Of a stretch of 64,000 nucleotides of DNA, positions 1-9,437 are shown piece after piece. The notes beneath the pieces are model-generated. The model saw only the letters and a list, made by a program, of their open reading frames with translations, was not told the DNA's origin and did no database searches. Numbering within the stretch: the first letter of the stretch is position 1; each line of letters begins with the position of its first letter. The DNA lies in the NCBI RefSeq assembly GCF_006716065.1, contig NZ_VFOL01000001.1:186001-250000 (forward strand), given 5' to 3'. The position numbers and the translations under genes are program-made. The DNA is from Salinispora arenicola (GTDB lineage Bacteria > Actinomycetota > Actinomycetes > Mycobacteriales > Micromonosporaceae).

Positions 1-3000
1 CCCGGTTGTGCAACCAGTACCGGGAGTGCACCGGCTGGGCGATCTCGACCTCGGGCCCGAGCGGTTCCTCACCACGCCGGGCCGCTACCGGTCGACCGAT
101 GACCGTGGTGACCTGCGAGCCGGCCAACCCAATCGCGTCCGGGAGCGCGTCACCAGGACGTTCCATCAGGTCGGCCTGGTGCTTGTCGACCAGCGCCAGC
201 GCGCCGGTCAGCGTCGCGGAACGGCCGAGCCCGGTCGACTCGAGCAGCCGCAGACTGACCCCGTCCGCCGGGTCCGAGGACACGGCGGTGCCGTGCGCGA
301 TCGGGTTTCCGGTGGGCTTGAGCGTCCCGAGCAGCACCTCCCGCGCGGGCTCCACCGCCAGGTACGAGTGCGTCGCTGGCTTCGTCCCCGCATGGTTCTC
401 GGCAACCCGGCCGTACAGCGGGTGGTTGAACTCCTGGCCCTGTGCGGGCAGCGTGAGCTCCCGCCAGTCGCCGTCTCCGCTGGTCAGCGCGTAGTTGAAC
501 TCGTGGGTCCAGTGCTGCAGCTGGAACGACGCGCCGTCGGGCAGAGTCCGCTTCGGCGGGTCGATCCACACCCCGGACGGCCAGCCGGTGCACGAGCGCA
601 TCAGCGACAGGTGCATCGCTCCGGTCGGGTCGACCGCGAATCCGGGCAGCCCGTAGGTGAGCATCGCGACGGTGTGGTCGGACAGCAGCTCCGACGCCGG
701 AACCGCACCGGGGCAGCATGCTTGGATCCGGGCGTCGGCGACGTCCTCGGTCAGCGAGGCGACGTCGGTCACCACGAGCGCCGGCAGCATCCGCAGGTCC
801 CGTAGGTCGGCGTTGGGCTGCCACACCTCGTGCAGCGGCTTCTCCGCGGGAACCCACACCCGGCCGTGCCGCTTCAGCGCGTCGACATACTCCGGGCCCG
901 CCCGCTCCAGCAGTTCCCGGGTGGCGTCATTGGTCTGCGGCCCCCCGACGAGAATGCGGAAGTCGGGCAGGTTCGAGTCGACGTCGAGCCAGCCGTACCG
1001 CGCCCAGTCGGCGCTGGCGGTCGTCGCGGTGACACCGACGGCGGCGAGCGCGACGACGAGATCGCGGGCGTCGGCCGCCTCACCGAGCGTGGGCGTCACC
1101 ACCTCGGCGACACCGAGGGCGCGGTCGCCCAGCGGCGCACCGGCGGCGTCGGAGAGCGAGACGCGAGCCGTGGAACCGAGTCCGAACCAGGTGTTGGCCG
1201 GGTTGTCCAGCGTCCAGGGGGCTTCCGCCGCGTCGACGTCCGGGAGCGCGAACCCACGGCCGACCACGGCGGCGGCAACCTCGGAAACCGGCAGCGCGCC
1301 GGGCAGGTCGACCGGGAAGCGCACCCGCACCAGCCGGTCGGCGCCGGCGTAGTCGACGATGCGGGTCCGGCAGTCCACCCGGCGCACACCGTGCCACAGC
1401 GTGATGGTCTGCTCGTAGCCGATTCCGTCAACGGTGCCGGAAACCACCAGGCGGTCGCCGATCGGGCTCGTCTCGGCCCGGACCGTGGCTGCCGCCGCCG
1501 CGCTGCCCACGACCGGCCCCTTCGGGATGAGGTGCCACGGGCCCTCACCGAAGTCCGGGTGGGCCGGGTACTCCTCGTAGATCCGCAGCTCGTTGCCGAG
1601 GTGCTCGGCGCGGATCAGTTCGCGGTCCGAGACCTTGTCGTAGACGCTGTCGAGTCCGCCGCCGCGCTCGGCGTCGGCGGTGACCCGGTAGTAGGCGTTC
1701 TCGATCGCGGCACCGTCGGCGGGTGTCCAGGCCGGCTCGGCACTGGACGCACCCGGTAGCAGCCGCCAGGTCCGCCACCCCATGGCGGGAACGTCGACGG
1801 CGTGGAACCGCAGCGTTCCCCGGTCGACGACGGCCGGCACCTCGGCGCCGGTGTCGTCGATCACCCGTCCGCCTTCGTGGCCGTCGGGAAGTCGTACCGA
1901 CACCAGATCGGAACGAACGAAGGAGAGCGTGTTCGTGACGACGACCGGTGTTCCCTCACCGGTGGTGTCGACCGTACCGATGAGCACGTCCAGCGCCCGG
2001 TCCCGTACGGAGGCTGCCAGGTCGTACGCCTCGCGCCAGCCGGAGAGCAGGTCGATGTAGACCTGGTCGGACTCCGACCCGGTGATCGCGTCGTGGTGTG
2101 CGCCGTAGGCGAGCTGCCGCCAGACCTTGTCGAGTGCGGCGTCGGGATACCTGCCGAGCCCGTCCAGCGCGGCCAGCGTCGCCAGCTTCTCCGCGTCGAC
2201 GGCGGCGACCTCCCCGGCCCGCTGCGCCTGCTTCGTGTCGATGTAGGAGACGTCCTTGCCCGTGTAGATCGGGTTCATGTCCCGGGTCTGTGGGCTGGGG
2301 CGGCGTCCGGTCGCGGCCATCTCCGCGCGGACGGCGTCGAGGAAGTCCCGGGGGGTGCCGCAGACGAAGCGGGGCCAGACGTACTTCGCCGCCCACGAGC
2401 GGTGGATCTCGGTGACCCACTTGTTCGGCGGCGTGTAGTCGGTGCCGACGGGCAGCAGCAGGTTCTTCGTCGCCCCGACCGGCTTGAGGCGCTGGTACAG
2501 CTCGTAGACGGCCTTCTCGGCGCTGGGCAGGTCGGCTGAGGAGTCCATCCACCAGCCGGCCGAGTAGTGGTGCGGCATGAAGTGGGTGAGGACGCCGAGA
2601 CCCGACGGCGAGATCCATTCGAACTCGCTCGGGAACTGCATGACCGTCGCGTCGTTCTTGGCCTCGCGGAAGTTCTTCTGGATCGGCCCCCACTGGTGGA
2701 ACGGGCCGCGCGCCCACGCCGACCCGGTCAGCCCGGCGTCGGCGAGGTAACCCGGGAACTGCGGATCATGTCCGAACACGTCCAGCTGCCATGCCGTCTG
2801 CGGGTCTCCGCCCAGGATGTCACGCTGGTAGCCGACGCCGTAGATGATGTTGCGGATGGTGGTCTCGGCGCCGGTGAGGTTGGTGTTGGGTTCGTTGTAG
2901 GTACCGCCGATCAGCTCGACCTGGCCACGTTCGAGCAGCAGACGAAGGTCGGCCCGGCGCTCGGGATACAGGTCGAAGTACGGCTTGAGGTAGTCGATCT

Positions 3001-3463
3001 CGGCGAGGACGAACTTGTACACCGGGTCGCGCAGGGCGAGGTCCATGTGCGCGTCCACCAGCGCGAACCCGTTGCGCTCCCACAGCGGCCTGGTGGTGGC
3101 GTCGCCGGAGAGCAACTCCCACGGCGAGGTGTACGCGGCCTGTGTGTTCCACCACACCGGGTCGTAGTGGAAGTGCGAGACGAGGAACATCGTCCAGCCC
3201 GGCTCGGCGACCACGACCGTGGTCTCCACGGTCGTGTCGCCGGCCGTGACGGTGACCGGGACCTCCGTGCCGGGGGTCCGGTCGTCGATGTCCAGGGGGA
3301 CCTCGACGACGCCCGTGCCGGTCGCGTTACCGGAGACACCCGGCCCGGTGACGGTGACCGGCCCGGGCGGGCCGTCAAGCGTCACACGGAGCACCTGACG
3401 CGGGTTGTCCTCGGTGCCGACGAACAAGTCGGTGGACTCGACGGCGGAAATCATGACCGACAC
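1..3463 (-). CDS. GH38 alpha-mannosidase, C-terminus cut by window edge
   Basis: Glycoside hydrolase family 38 enzymes remove alpha-linked mannose from N-glycans or mannan using a zinc ion and an Asp nucleophile. The frame stays open from the start to position 1, giving 1154 visible residues and no stop. After an N-terminal beta-rich segment, HFHYDPVW (about residues 95-102) matches the His/Asp zinc motif, and QLDVFGHD (about residue 225) matches the nucleophile motif. The GTG start at 3463 has AAAGGA seven bases upstream; an ATG at 3454 is an alternative. No signal peptide is obvious, so it is probably cytoplasmic and acts on imported oligosaccharides. It lies 70 bp downstream of the GH85 gene and is probably the last gene of the transporter operon. 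The family assignment is firm; the linkage specificity is inferred. Confidence 0.9.
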   Translation of the reverse strand, partial: MSVMISAVESTDLFVGTEDNPRQVLRVTLDGPPGPVTVTGPGVSGNATGTGVVEVPLDIDDRTPGTEVPVTVTAGDTTVETTVVVAEPGWTMFLVSHFHYDPVWWNTQAAYTSPWELLSGDATTRPLWERNGFALVDAHMDLALRDPVYKFVLAEIDYLKPYFDLYPERRADLRLLLERGQVELIGGTYNEPNTNLTGAETTIRNIIYGVGYQRDILGGDPQTAWQLDVFGHDPQFPGYLADAGLTGSAWARGPFHQWGPIQKNFREAKNDATVMQFPSEFEWISPSGLGVLTHFMPHHYSAGWWMDSSADLPSAEKAVYELYQRLKPVGATKNLLLPVGTDYTPPNKWVTEIHRSWAAKYVWPRFVCGTPRDFLDAVRAEMAATGRRPSPQTRDMNPIYTGKDVSYIDTKQAQRAGEVAAVDAEKLATLAALDGLGRYPDAALDKVWRQLAYGAHHDAITGSESDQVYIDLLSGWREAYDLAASVRDRALDVLIGTVDTTGEGTPVVVTNTLSFVRSDLVSVRLPDGHEGGRVIDDTGAEVPAVVDRGTLRFHAVDVPAMGWRTWRLLPGASSAEPAWTPADGAAIENAYYRVTADAERGGGLDSVYDKVSDRELIRAEHLGNELRIYEEYPAHPDFGEGPWHLIPKGPVVGSAAAAATVRAETSPIGDRLVVSGTVDGIGYEQTITLWHGVRRVDCRTRIVDYAGADRLVRVRFPVDLPGALPVSEVAAAVVGRGFALPDVDAAEAPWTLDNPANTWFGLGSTARVSLSDAAGAPLGDRALGVAEVVTPTLGEAADARDLVVALAAVGVTATTASADWARYGWLDVDSNLPDFRILVGGPQTNDATRELLERAGPEYVDALKRHGRVWVPAEKPLHEVWQPNADLRDLRMLPALVVTDVASLTEDVADARIQACCPGAVPASELLSDHTVAMLTYGLPGFAVDPTGAMHLSLMRSCTGWPSGVWIDPPKRTLPDGASFQLQHWTHEFNYALTSGDGDWRELTLPAQGQEFNHPLYGRVAENHAGTKPATHSYLAVEPAREVLLGTLKPTGNPIAHGTAVSSDPADGVSLRLLESTGLGRSATLTGALALVDKHQADLMERPGDALPDAIGLAGSQVTTVIGRPVAARRGEEPLGPEVEIAQPVHSRYWLHNR

Positions 3464-3533
3464 GGGGTCATCCTTTCTTGTTGGTACTCCCACCAGCGCA
3501 AACAGGCTCACGTTGGTGGCAGGGTGGGGAAGA

Positions 3534-5957
3534 CTACTCGCCCCAGGCCTCGAACTCGTATATGCGGGTGGCGGGGTCGCCGTCCTGGGTCGGGGTGTCG
3601 ACAACCAACCGCACGTACCGTGCGCTGACGCTCACTGGATGTGTTGTCAGCTCGGCGGTGTTGTCGGTGACGGTGACGGCCGTGGTCCACGGGTCCGAGG
3701 CCGCGGAGCGTACGTCGATGGTGAAGTCGCGGGTGTTCCACGAGGCGGACTCACCGCCGGCGGCGGCGTGCGCGACAACGAACCGGTCGAGGGCACGGAC
3801 CGAGCCCAGGTCAACCTCGAGCCACTGGTTGGCGGTCGTCGTGCACCACTTGTCGCTGTTCCCGCCGGAGACACTGCCGTTGACGGCTTTGGCGGGTCCT
3901 TCGGCAGCGGTGCACTGCCCGGAGGCCGTCGCCGGCCGGTCGAGCGCCAGGTTGGTCGTGGTCGGCGGCGTACCGGACCAGGTGACGGTCGTGGTCGCCG
4001 CGGTGGAGCGGCCGTACTCGGTCGACACCGCCTCGACCTCGATGACCGTGCTGGTCTCGGCGCCGACCCGGTCGAGCTGCGGCACGAAGTACACGTCGTT
4101 CGGCGTGGCGCCCAGGTGGGTACGGCTGCCGTCCGGGTTGCGGCGGAACACGTCGTAGTGGTGCACCGATCCGCTGGCCGACGGGGTCCAGTCCAACCTC
4201 AGTGTCTTGCGGGTCGCCGAGACGTCGGTGCTGCCCAGGACGGTCAGACCGGTCGGCGCGGCAGCGGTGTCCACGGCCCCGTCGTACACGGCGAGCTGGC
4301 CAACCTTGATGTCGTAGGACGGGACGACGGCCGACGCCGACGCCCGCAGCCCGATCTGGGCGATGGTCTTACCGGCGTACGCGGACAGGTCGAGAACGCG
4401 ACGCTCCCAACCGGTGCCGGAGGTCGACCCGAGGTCGAGAGTGGTGAAGGTGTTCGGGGCGTCGGTGAAGGCCACCGCCACGCTCAGGTGGGTCGCACCG
4501 GCGGCCGGGGTCTTGACGACCGTCGACAGCTTGGTGTCCGCGGCGACCGGCAGGTCGGTCTGGTAGAGGCGCACGGTGTTCGTCGCGTCCAGCCTGCCGT
4601 TGAGCCGCAGCGTCGAGCCGCCCTCGTAGGCATCGGTGAAGTCGAGCGACGGCGTCAGCTTCGTGCCGGTCGAGGAGACCACCCACTGGTAGGTCGGCGG
4701 CACGTCCTGCATCGACAGGTTGTTCCAGCCGCCGGTGCGCACCTGGTTCCCGGCGACGTGGTATGTCGAACCCTGACCGGCGTTGAAGCTGGTCACAAAC
4801 GGCTTCTGGGTCACCGGCGTGGACTCGGCGACGTAGGTGGCGAGCCCTTTCCACGGCGAGGAGGTCGTGGTGTTCGACGGGTCGCCGTTCGCGCCGACCC
4901 AGTAGCGGGAGTCGCGTGCCCGGAAGTCGGCCGGCCCGCTCGACGACGTCCAGGTCCACTCCGGGCGGTAGATGCCCAGGGAGGTCACGTGCGACCCACC
5001 GGCGGGGAACAGGGCGTCCCAGTTGACGTTGGTCTGGTAGCCGTTGGCCTCGGTGTCGATGCCGGAGTACAGGTCGTACCCGCTCCGCCCGAGTGACTCG
5101 GCGCGATCCCGGGACGAGGCCAGGCCGCTGGTGGACCACCAGAAGTTGAGGAACATCGAGTCCGACACCGGCGTCGGGCCGCCCAGGAACGAGTCGTTGG
5201 CGGTGGTGAGCGCGTTCTGCCAGGAAATAGCGCCGGATTCGGTCATCGCGTCATACCACATGAACTCCACGCCCTTGTTCCGGCCGTAGGTCATCAGGTT
5301 GCGGAGTTCGGTGGCGAGGGCGGTGTTGCCGCCCGTCGTCTCCTGGTTGATGAACCACCCTTCGAAGCCGTAGTACTGGGCCACCTCCGCGAGCTTGTCG
5401 GCGACCGGATAGGTCGAGCCCGACTTACGCACGAAGTCGTGCACCCAGTCGATCTTGCCGCCGTAGGCGACCGGCGGGAAGAAGACCGTGCCGTACACCT
5501 TGACGCCGTTGCGGTGCGCGGCGTCGATGACGGTCGGGTTCGGCGCGAGAATCAGGCCCTCGACGGCCGATCCGCCCCAGAACACCAGGGTGTCGATGTA
5601 CTGCCAGTGGCCAAAGGCGTAGTAGTCCTCGTCGCGCGAGCCCTGCGACGGGTTGTCGGACGTCGGTGCGAACGACACCAGCGACGCCACTCGGCCCTCG
5701 CCCGCTCGCGCGTTCGGGTTGGCCTTCAGCGCGGGATCGGTGGCCCGGGGCTGGAGCGGAACCATGGACCGGTTGAAGCGGGCATCGGGATCCGTCTCCG
5801 GATCCCAGTCGAGGAGTTCGTTCGGGAACCAGTACGAGGCGTACGGCTGGCTGCCGTCGACCGCTTCGGTGGCGGCTGCCACGGTGGGAGCCGCGGTGAG
5901 GGTGCTGCCGGCCACGACTGTGGCGCCGGCCAGCAGGGACAGGAGCAGGCGTCGCAT
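3534..5957 (-). CDS. Secreted GH85 endo-beta-N-acetylglucosaminidase with C-terminal discoidin-like domain
   Basis: GH85 enzymes cut the chitobiose core of N-glycans and release the mannose-rich arm. The protein has 807 residues. Residues 1-30 form a signal peptide (MRRLLLSLLAGATVVAGS, then Ala-rich). The catalytic domain carries GWFINQE near residues 200-206, with the Asn/Glu pair used in substrate-assisted catalysis. A fibronectin-like middle region follows, and a F5/8 type C (carbohydrate-binding) domain covers about residues 667-805. Its ATG has an unusually complete Shine-Dalgarno sequence. Position between a sugar ABC transporter and an alpha-mannosidase fits extracellular glycan release, import, then trimming. 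The family is clear from the motif and domain order; the natural substrate is inferred. Confidence 0.92.
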   Translation of the reverse strand: MRRLLLSLLAGATVVAGSTLTAAPTVAAATEAVDGSQPYASYWFPNELLDWDPETDPDARFNRSMVPLQPRATDPALKANPNARAGEGRVASLVSFAPTSDNPSQGSRDEDYYAFGHWQYIDTLVFWGGSAVEGLILAPNPTVIDAAHRNGVKVYGTVFFPPVAYGGKIDWVHDFVRKSGSTYPVADKLAEVAQYYGFEGWFINQETTGGNTALATELRNLMTYGRNKGVEFMWYDAMTESGAISWQNALTTANDSFLGGPTPVSDSMFLNFWWSTSGLASSRDRAESLGRSGYDLYSGIDTEANGYQTNVNWDALFPAGGSHVTSLGIYRPEWTWTSSSGPADFRARDSRYWVGANGDPSNTTTSSPWKGLATYVAESTPVTQKPFVTSFNAGQGSTYHVAGNQVRTGGWNNLSMQDVPPTYQWVVSSTGTKLTPSLDFTDAYEGGSTLRLNGRLDATNTVRLYQTDLPVAADTKLSTVVKTPAAGATHLSVAVAFTDAPNTFTTLDLGSTSGTGWERRVLDLSAYAGKTIAQIGLRASASAVVPSYDIKVGQLAVYDGAVDTAAAPTGLTVLGSTDVSATRKTLRLDWTPSASGSVHHYDVFRRNPDGSRTHLGATPNDVYFVPQLDRVGAETSTVIEVEAVSTEYGRSTAATTTVTWSGTPPTTTNLALDRPATASGQCTAAEGPAKAVNGSVSGGNSDKWCTTTANQWLEVDLGSVRALDRFVVAHAAAGGESASWNTRDFTIDVRSAASDPWTTAVTVTDNTAELTTHPVSVSARYVRLVVDTPTQDGDPATRIYEFEAWGE

Positions 5958-5960
5958 CCT

Positions 5961-5971
5961 GGATCACCTCC
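5961..5971 (-). promoter_or_regulatory. Full-length Shine-Dalgarno sequence of the GH85 gene
   Basis: Read on the minus strand this is GGAGGTGATCC, a perfect 11-base complement to the 3' end of bacterial 16S rRNA. The GGAGG core sits nine bases before the ATG at 5957 and fixes that start. Such a complete match is rare and suggests strong initiation of the secreted endoglycosidase. Confidence 0.8.
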
Positions 5972-6008
5972 GGTGGGGGTGGGTGGGGGGTGGGGGGTGG
6001 GGCAGGGG
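5972..6008 (+). other. G-run tract with G-quadruplex potential
   Basis: This short intergenic stretch consists almost only of G-runs of 3-6 separated by single T or CA. It contains more than four runs of at least three Gs, which satisfies the usual intramolecular G-quadruplex pattern. The G-rich strand is the template strand for the minus-strand operon. It lies between the MalG-type permease stop and the GH85 Shine-Dalgarno, where pausing could affect expression. No function is proven. Confidence 0.5.
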
Positions 6009-6923
6009 TTACCCCTTGATCGCGCCCTCCTCGACACCGCGGAAGAAGAACCGTTGCAGTGTCGCGAAGACAATGACGATGGGAATGAACGCGATCATGG
6101 TGCCGGCCGCGATGACCCGCGGGTTCGCGGTGAAAGCCCCGCTGAGGTACTGCAGGCCGACGGTGAGGGTGTAGTTCTTCGGGTCGGTCAACACGATCAG
6201 CGGCCAGAGGAAGTCGTCCCATGCGCCGATGAACGCGAAGATCGTGATGACGCTGAGCATCCCCCGTACGTTGGGTAGCCCGACGTGGACCAGCCGTTGC
6301 CACGCCGTCGCACCGTCGATCACCGCCGCCTCGTCCATCTCGGTGGGGATCGCCATGAACGCCGCGCGCATCAGCAGCACGTTCAACATGGCCACGGCGC
6401 CGGGCAGGGCCACACCCAGCAACGTGTCGGCCAGGCCCAGACTGCGGACCGTCACATACTGGGAAATGATCGTCACCTCGACGGGCAGCACCAGCGTGCC
6501 GAGTACCAACGCGAGAAACAGCGTCCGGCCCCGGAAGTGCAGCTTGGCGAGGGCGAACCCGGCGAGGGTGGCGCCCACGGCGTTACCGAACACCGCCAGG
6601 AACGCCACGATCAGCGAGTTCTTCGCATACGACCAGACGGGGATCGTCTCGGTCACCCGCAGGTAGTTGTCGATCGTCGGGTCGGACGGGAGGAACTGCG
6701 GGGTCGTGGTGTAGATGTTCTCGCCGGCGCCCTTGAAGGAGGTGGACAGCTGCCACACGAACGGCCCGACGGTCACCACCAGCGCCAGCAGCAGCAGTGC
6801 GTACCGGAGCAGCTTCTCGCGCCGCCGCATGGTGCCGAAACCCGACCCGCGACGCCGTCGTCTCGGCGACGGGGCCGACGTCTGGGCCGGGTCGCCGGTG
6901 GGACGGTTGATGAGCTGGGTCAT
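6009..6923 (-). CDS. Carbohydrate ABC transporter permease (CUT1, MalG-like)
   Basis: Inner-membrane permease of a CUT1 sugar importer, 304 residues, with about six membrane segments; the first is at residues 38-60. The cytoplasmic EAA loop EMDEAAVIDGATAWQRL, which contacts the ATPase, lies around residues 190-206. A basic, Ser-rich N-terminal tail precedes the first helix. The gene follows its partner permease with a two-base gap, so the two are translated as a unit. No ATPase gene is present; many actinobacterial CUT1 systems share one MsiK-type ATPase encoded elsewhere. The cargo is inferred from the neighbouring GH85 and GH38 genes to be an N-glycan or mannan oligosaccharide. Confidence 0.93.
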   Translation of the reverse strand: MTQLINRPTGDPAQTSAPSPRRRRRGSGFGTMRRREKLLRYALLLLALVVTVGPFVWQLSTSFKGAGENIYTTTPQFLPSDPTIDNYLRVTETIPVWSYAKNSLIVAFLAVFGNAVGATLAGFALAKLHFRGRTLFLALVLGTLVLPVEVTIISQYVTVRSLGLADTLLGVALPGAVAMLNVLLMRAAFMAIPTEMDEAAVIDGATAWQRLVHVGLPNVRGMLSVITIFAFIGAWDDFLWPLIVLTDPKNYTLTVGLQYLSGAFTANPRVIAAGTMIAFIPIVIVFATLQRFFFRGVEEGAIKG

Positions 6924-6925
6924 GG

Positions 6926-7798
6926 CTAGGCCGCCTTCCGGTTCAGGCGCAGCAGGAGGAGCATCGGGCCGACCGTGATCACGAACAGCAGCAGACTGAG
7001 CGCCGACGCGTAGCCGAGGTGCCCGGTGAAGCCCCGGCTGTACATCTGGATGAGCATGACCACGGACATGTCCCGACCGCCGGGCCCGCCGGTGCCGTTG
7101 GTGAGGACGAACAACTCGGTGAAGACCCGCAGCGCGGAAACGGTGATCAGGACGCTGACCAGCAACATCGTGGTACGGACTCCGGGCACGGTGACCGACC
7201 AGAACCGGCGGACCGAACCGGCACCGTCAACCGCGGCTGCCTCGTGCAGCTGGCGTGAGACGTTCCCCAACGCCGACAGATAGATAATCATGTAATAGCC
7301 CAGCCCCTTCCACACGGTGAGGCTGATCGCGCTGAACAGCAGCAGCCACCGTCCGCTGAGAAAGGGCAACGGTTCGGTGATGAAACCGAGCTGTTGGGCC
7401 AGGCCGTTGACCAGGCCGCGGTCCTCCAGCAACCAGGTCCAGATCAGCGCCACGACCACCGCGGAGGCGATCACCGGGGTGTAGAAGGCGGTGCGGAAGA
7501 ACGTGATGCCCGGCAGCTTCTTCTCCAGCAGCACCGCGAGCAGCAGCGGCAGGAAGAGCAACAGGGGTAGGCAGACCAACATGTAGACGATGCTGTTCAC
7601 CAGCGCGTAGACGAGTTGCTCGTCGTTGAGCATGCGCTCGAAGTTGGCCAGGCCGGTGAAGCTGCCACCACCGAGTGGCTTGGCGTTGGTAAACGCGAGA
7701 ACAACGGTGTTGATCGCTGGCCAGAGATTGAACACCAGCAGCCAGACGACCGCAGGCCCGAGCAACAGCCAGGGGGTGAACCAACGCTGAGTTTTCAT
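6926..7798 (-). CDS. Carbohydrate ABC transporter permease (CUT1, MalF-like)
   Basis: First permease subunit of the sugar importer, 290 residues, starting at a clear first membrane segment (WLLLGPAVVWLLVFNL). The coupling loop QLHEAAAVDGAGSVRRFW is near residues 183-200. The C-terminal half has the usual alternation of hydrophobic segments, ending GPMLLLLRLNRKAA. It pairs with the permease just downstream to form the transmembrane channel that receives sugar from the binding lipoprotein. It is separated from the lipoprotein gene by 165 bp containing a strong hairpin, so its expression is probably lower than that of the binding protein. Confidence 0.93.
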   Translation of the reverse strand: MKTQRWFTPWLLLGPAVVWLLVFNLWPAINTVVLAFTNAKPLGGGSFTGLANFERMLNDEQLVYALVNSIVYMLVCLPLLLFLPLLLAVLLEKKLPGITFFRTAFYTPVIASAVVVALIWTWLLEDRGLVNGLAQQLGFITEPLPFLSGRWLLLFSAISLTVWKGLGYYMIIYLSALGNVSRQLHEAAAVDGAGSVRRFWSVTVPGVRTTMLLVSVLITVSALRVFTELFVLTNGTGGPGGRDMSVVMLIQMYSRGFTGHLGYASALSLLLFVITVGPMLLLLRLNRKAA

Positions 7799-7892
7799 TA
7801 CGTCCGCTCTGCTTCCGGTGGGTGGCGTGGCGATGCGGTGAGTCGCGCAACGACAGCTGACGGCAGCTGGTGGCGCCGGGGTGGGCGGTGCC

Positions 7893-7929
7893 GGTGCTCG
7901 GCCGGCCGATGTCGATCCGGCCGAGCACC
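7893..7929 (-). terminator. Intercistronic hairpin after the sugar-binding protein gene
   Basis: A perfect 13-bp stem (GGTGCTCGGCCGG and its complement) with an 11-base loop lies between the solute-binding protein stop and the permease start. No T-run follows, so it is more likely an mRNA-stabilising or attenuating element than a full terminator. In ABC operons such structures commonly keep the binding protein more abundant than the permeases. Confidence 0.6.
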
Positions 7930-7963
7930 GCTGGTCAACGACCGACCGACCGGGCTCGGCCGA

Positions 7964-9244
7964 TCAGTCGTTGAGCAGCTCGTTGCACTTGTCGACCGCC
8001 TTGTCCAGGGCCTCCTTCGAGGTGATCTCCCCACTGATCGCCAGGGAGAACTGCTGCTTGATGAAGTCGTCCATGGCCTGGTCGACGACGACCGGCTTCA
8101 ACATCTGCGCCTCGGCCAGCGAGGTGAAGGCGATCTTCTTCGCGTCCCCGACGTTGCTGCCGTCGCTCACGCTGAACTGCGGGTCCTCCGCCGAGGCGAT
8201 CGTGCTCGGGAAGATGCCCGGCACGACCTCGGCGAACGCCGCCTGGTTCTCCGGGCTGGTCACCCAGCGGGCCAGGGCGATGGCCGTGGGCAGGTTCTCG
8301 CTCCGCTTCGATACCGACAGACCCTGGGTGTACAGCGGCGGGGTGCCGATCGTCGGTGACGCGACAACCTTCTCGGCCAGCGTCGGGTTGTCGACCTTGA
8401 TGTCGTTGATCGAGTTACCGCCGCCGGTGGTCCAGGCGACCTGCTGCTTCTTGAACAGCTCCATGTTGCCGAGGTAGGCGTCGGTCAGCACGTTGCGGGG
8501 CAGGAGCCCTTCGGCGAACGCGTCCCGGTAGGTGTCGAGAACCGCCACGGCCTCGGGGGTGTTGAAGACGAACTTCTTGCCGTCCGAGGAGAGGATGTCG
8601 ACTCCGGCCTGGGTCAGGTCCTCGACGCCGGGCTTCCGGCTCATCAGGTGGATCTTGCCGTCGGACTTTTCCTTGACGATCCGGGCCTGGGCGACCAGTT
8701 CCTCGACCGTGGTCGGGAGCTTGGTTACGTCCAGCCCGTACTGGGACAGCAGCTCCGAGTTCCAGTAGTTCACGTCGGTGTTGAGGTACCACGGGTAGCC
8801 GTAGACCCCGGTCTGACCGGCGAACTCGTAGGAGGCGACGGCGCCGTCGACGTACTCGTCGCGGAGCTTGTCGTCGGCCTGGTCGACATCGAGCAGCAGC
8901 CCCTGCTCAGCGAGGGGCAGCGCGAAGTCCGGCGGGAGGTTCGTCACGTCGGGCAGCTGACCACTCGCCGCCTGGCTGAGTACCTTCTCCGAGTACCCCT
9001 CGCCGGGCTGGTCCAGCCACTCGACGGTCGTGCCCGGGTACTTCTCCTCGAAACCGTCGATCACACCCTGCATGTAGTCGGTGAACTTGGGCTTCAGGGC
9101 CCAGGTCTGCAGGGTCACGGTGCCCTTGATCTCGCCGGTGGTGGTGACCTGTTCATCACTGGAGTCCGTGTCGGACAGCCCGCATCCCGCGAGCACCGTC
9201 AACACGGCCGAGGACAGGGCAAGCCCGGCCAAGCGTGTTCGCAT
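7964..9244 (-). CDS. Extracellular sugar-binding lipoprotein of ABC transporter
   Basis: Solute-binding protein (family 1 type) of about 426 residues. It starts at the ATG at 9244, which has GGAGAAGAG upstream; a longer reading from 9310 is not needed. The N-terminus MRTRLAGLALSSAVLTVLAGC is a lipoprotein signal with lipobox LAGC, so the mature protein is a lipid-anchored receptor. The region after residue 30 has the usual sugar-binder pattern, with aromatic-rich PWYLNTDVNYWN and AWTTGGGNSIND. It is the first gene of the operon and captures the oligosaccharides presented by the secreted GH85 enzyme. Transcription probably runs from a promoter near 9300 controlled by the divergent LacI repressor. 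Confidence 0.92.
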   Translation of the reverse strand: MRTRLAGLALSSAVLTVLAGCGLSDTDSSDEQVTTTGEIKGTVTLQTWALKPKFTDYMQGVIDGFEEKYPGTTVEWLDQPGEGYSEKVLSQAASGQLPDVTNLPPDFALPLAEQGLLLDVDQADDKLRDEYVDGAVASYEFAGQTGVYGYPWYLNTDVNYWNSELLSQYGLDVTKLPTTVEELVAQARIVKEKSDGKIHLMSRKPGVEDLTQAGVDILSSDGKKFVFNTPEAVAVLDTYRDAFAEGLLPRNVLTDAYLGNMELFKKQQVAWTTGGGNSINDIKVDNPTLAEKVVASPTIGTPPLYTQGLSVSKRSENLPTAIALARWVTSPENQAAFAEVVPGIFPSTIASAEDPQFSVSDGSNVGDAKKIAFTSLAEAQMLKPVVVDQAMDDFIKQQFSLAISGEITSKEALDKAVDKCNELLND

Positions 9245-9330
9245 CTCTTCTCCGCTCGTTACTGTAGTCAGCCGGTTACCCGGGTCGGATCGGGCGTGTC
9301 CGGTGCTCACAGGCGATCCGATGGTAATGA

Positions 9331-9342
9331 TAAACCGGTCTA
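9331..9342. promoter_or_regulatory. Probable LacI-family operator 1
   Basis: TAAACCGGTCTA, a near-palindrome centred on CCGG, lies in the divergent promoter region between the binding-protein gene and the LacI gene. It matches the second site at 10469-10480 at 10 of 12 positions and has the CG-centred form typical of LacI-family operators. Binding here could repress both the transporter operon and the regulator itself. Confidence 0.55.
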
Positions 9343-9437
9343 GTGCACGGACTATCCCCCCGGTTAGAATCGCGTGTCAAGAGCGACCGACAGATCGTCG
9401 CTTTCTCGGTAGCACCACGGAGGGAGAGCGACGCCAG

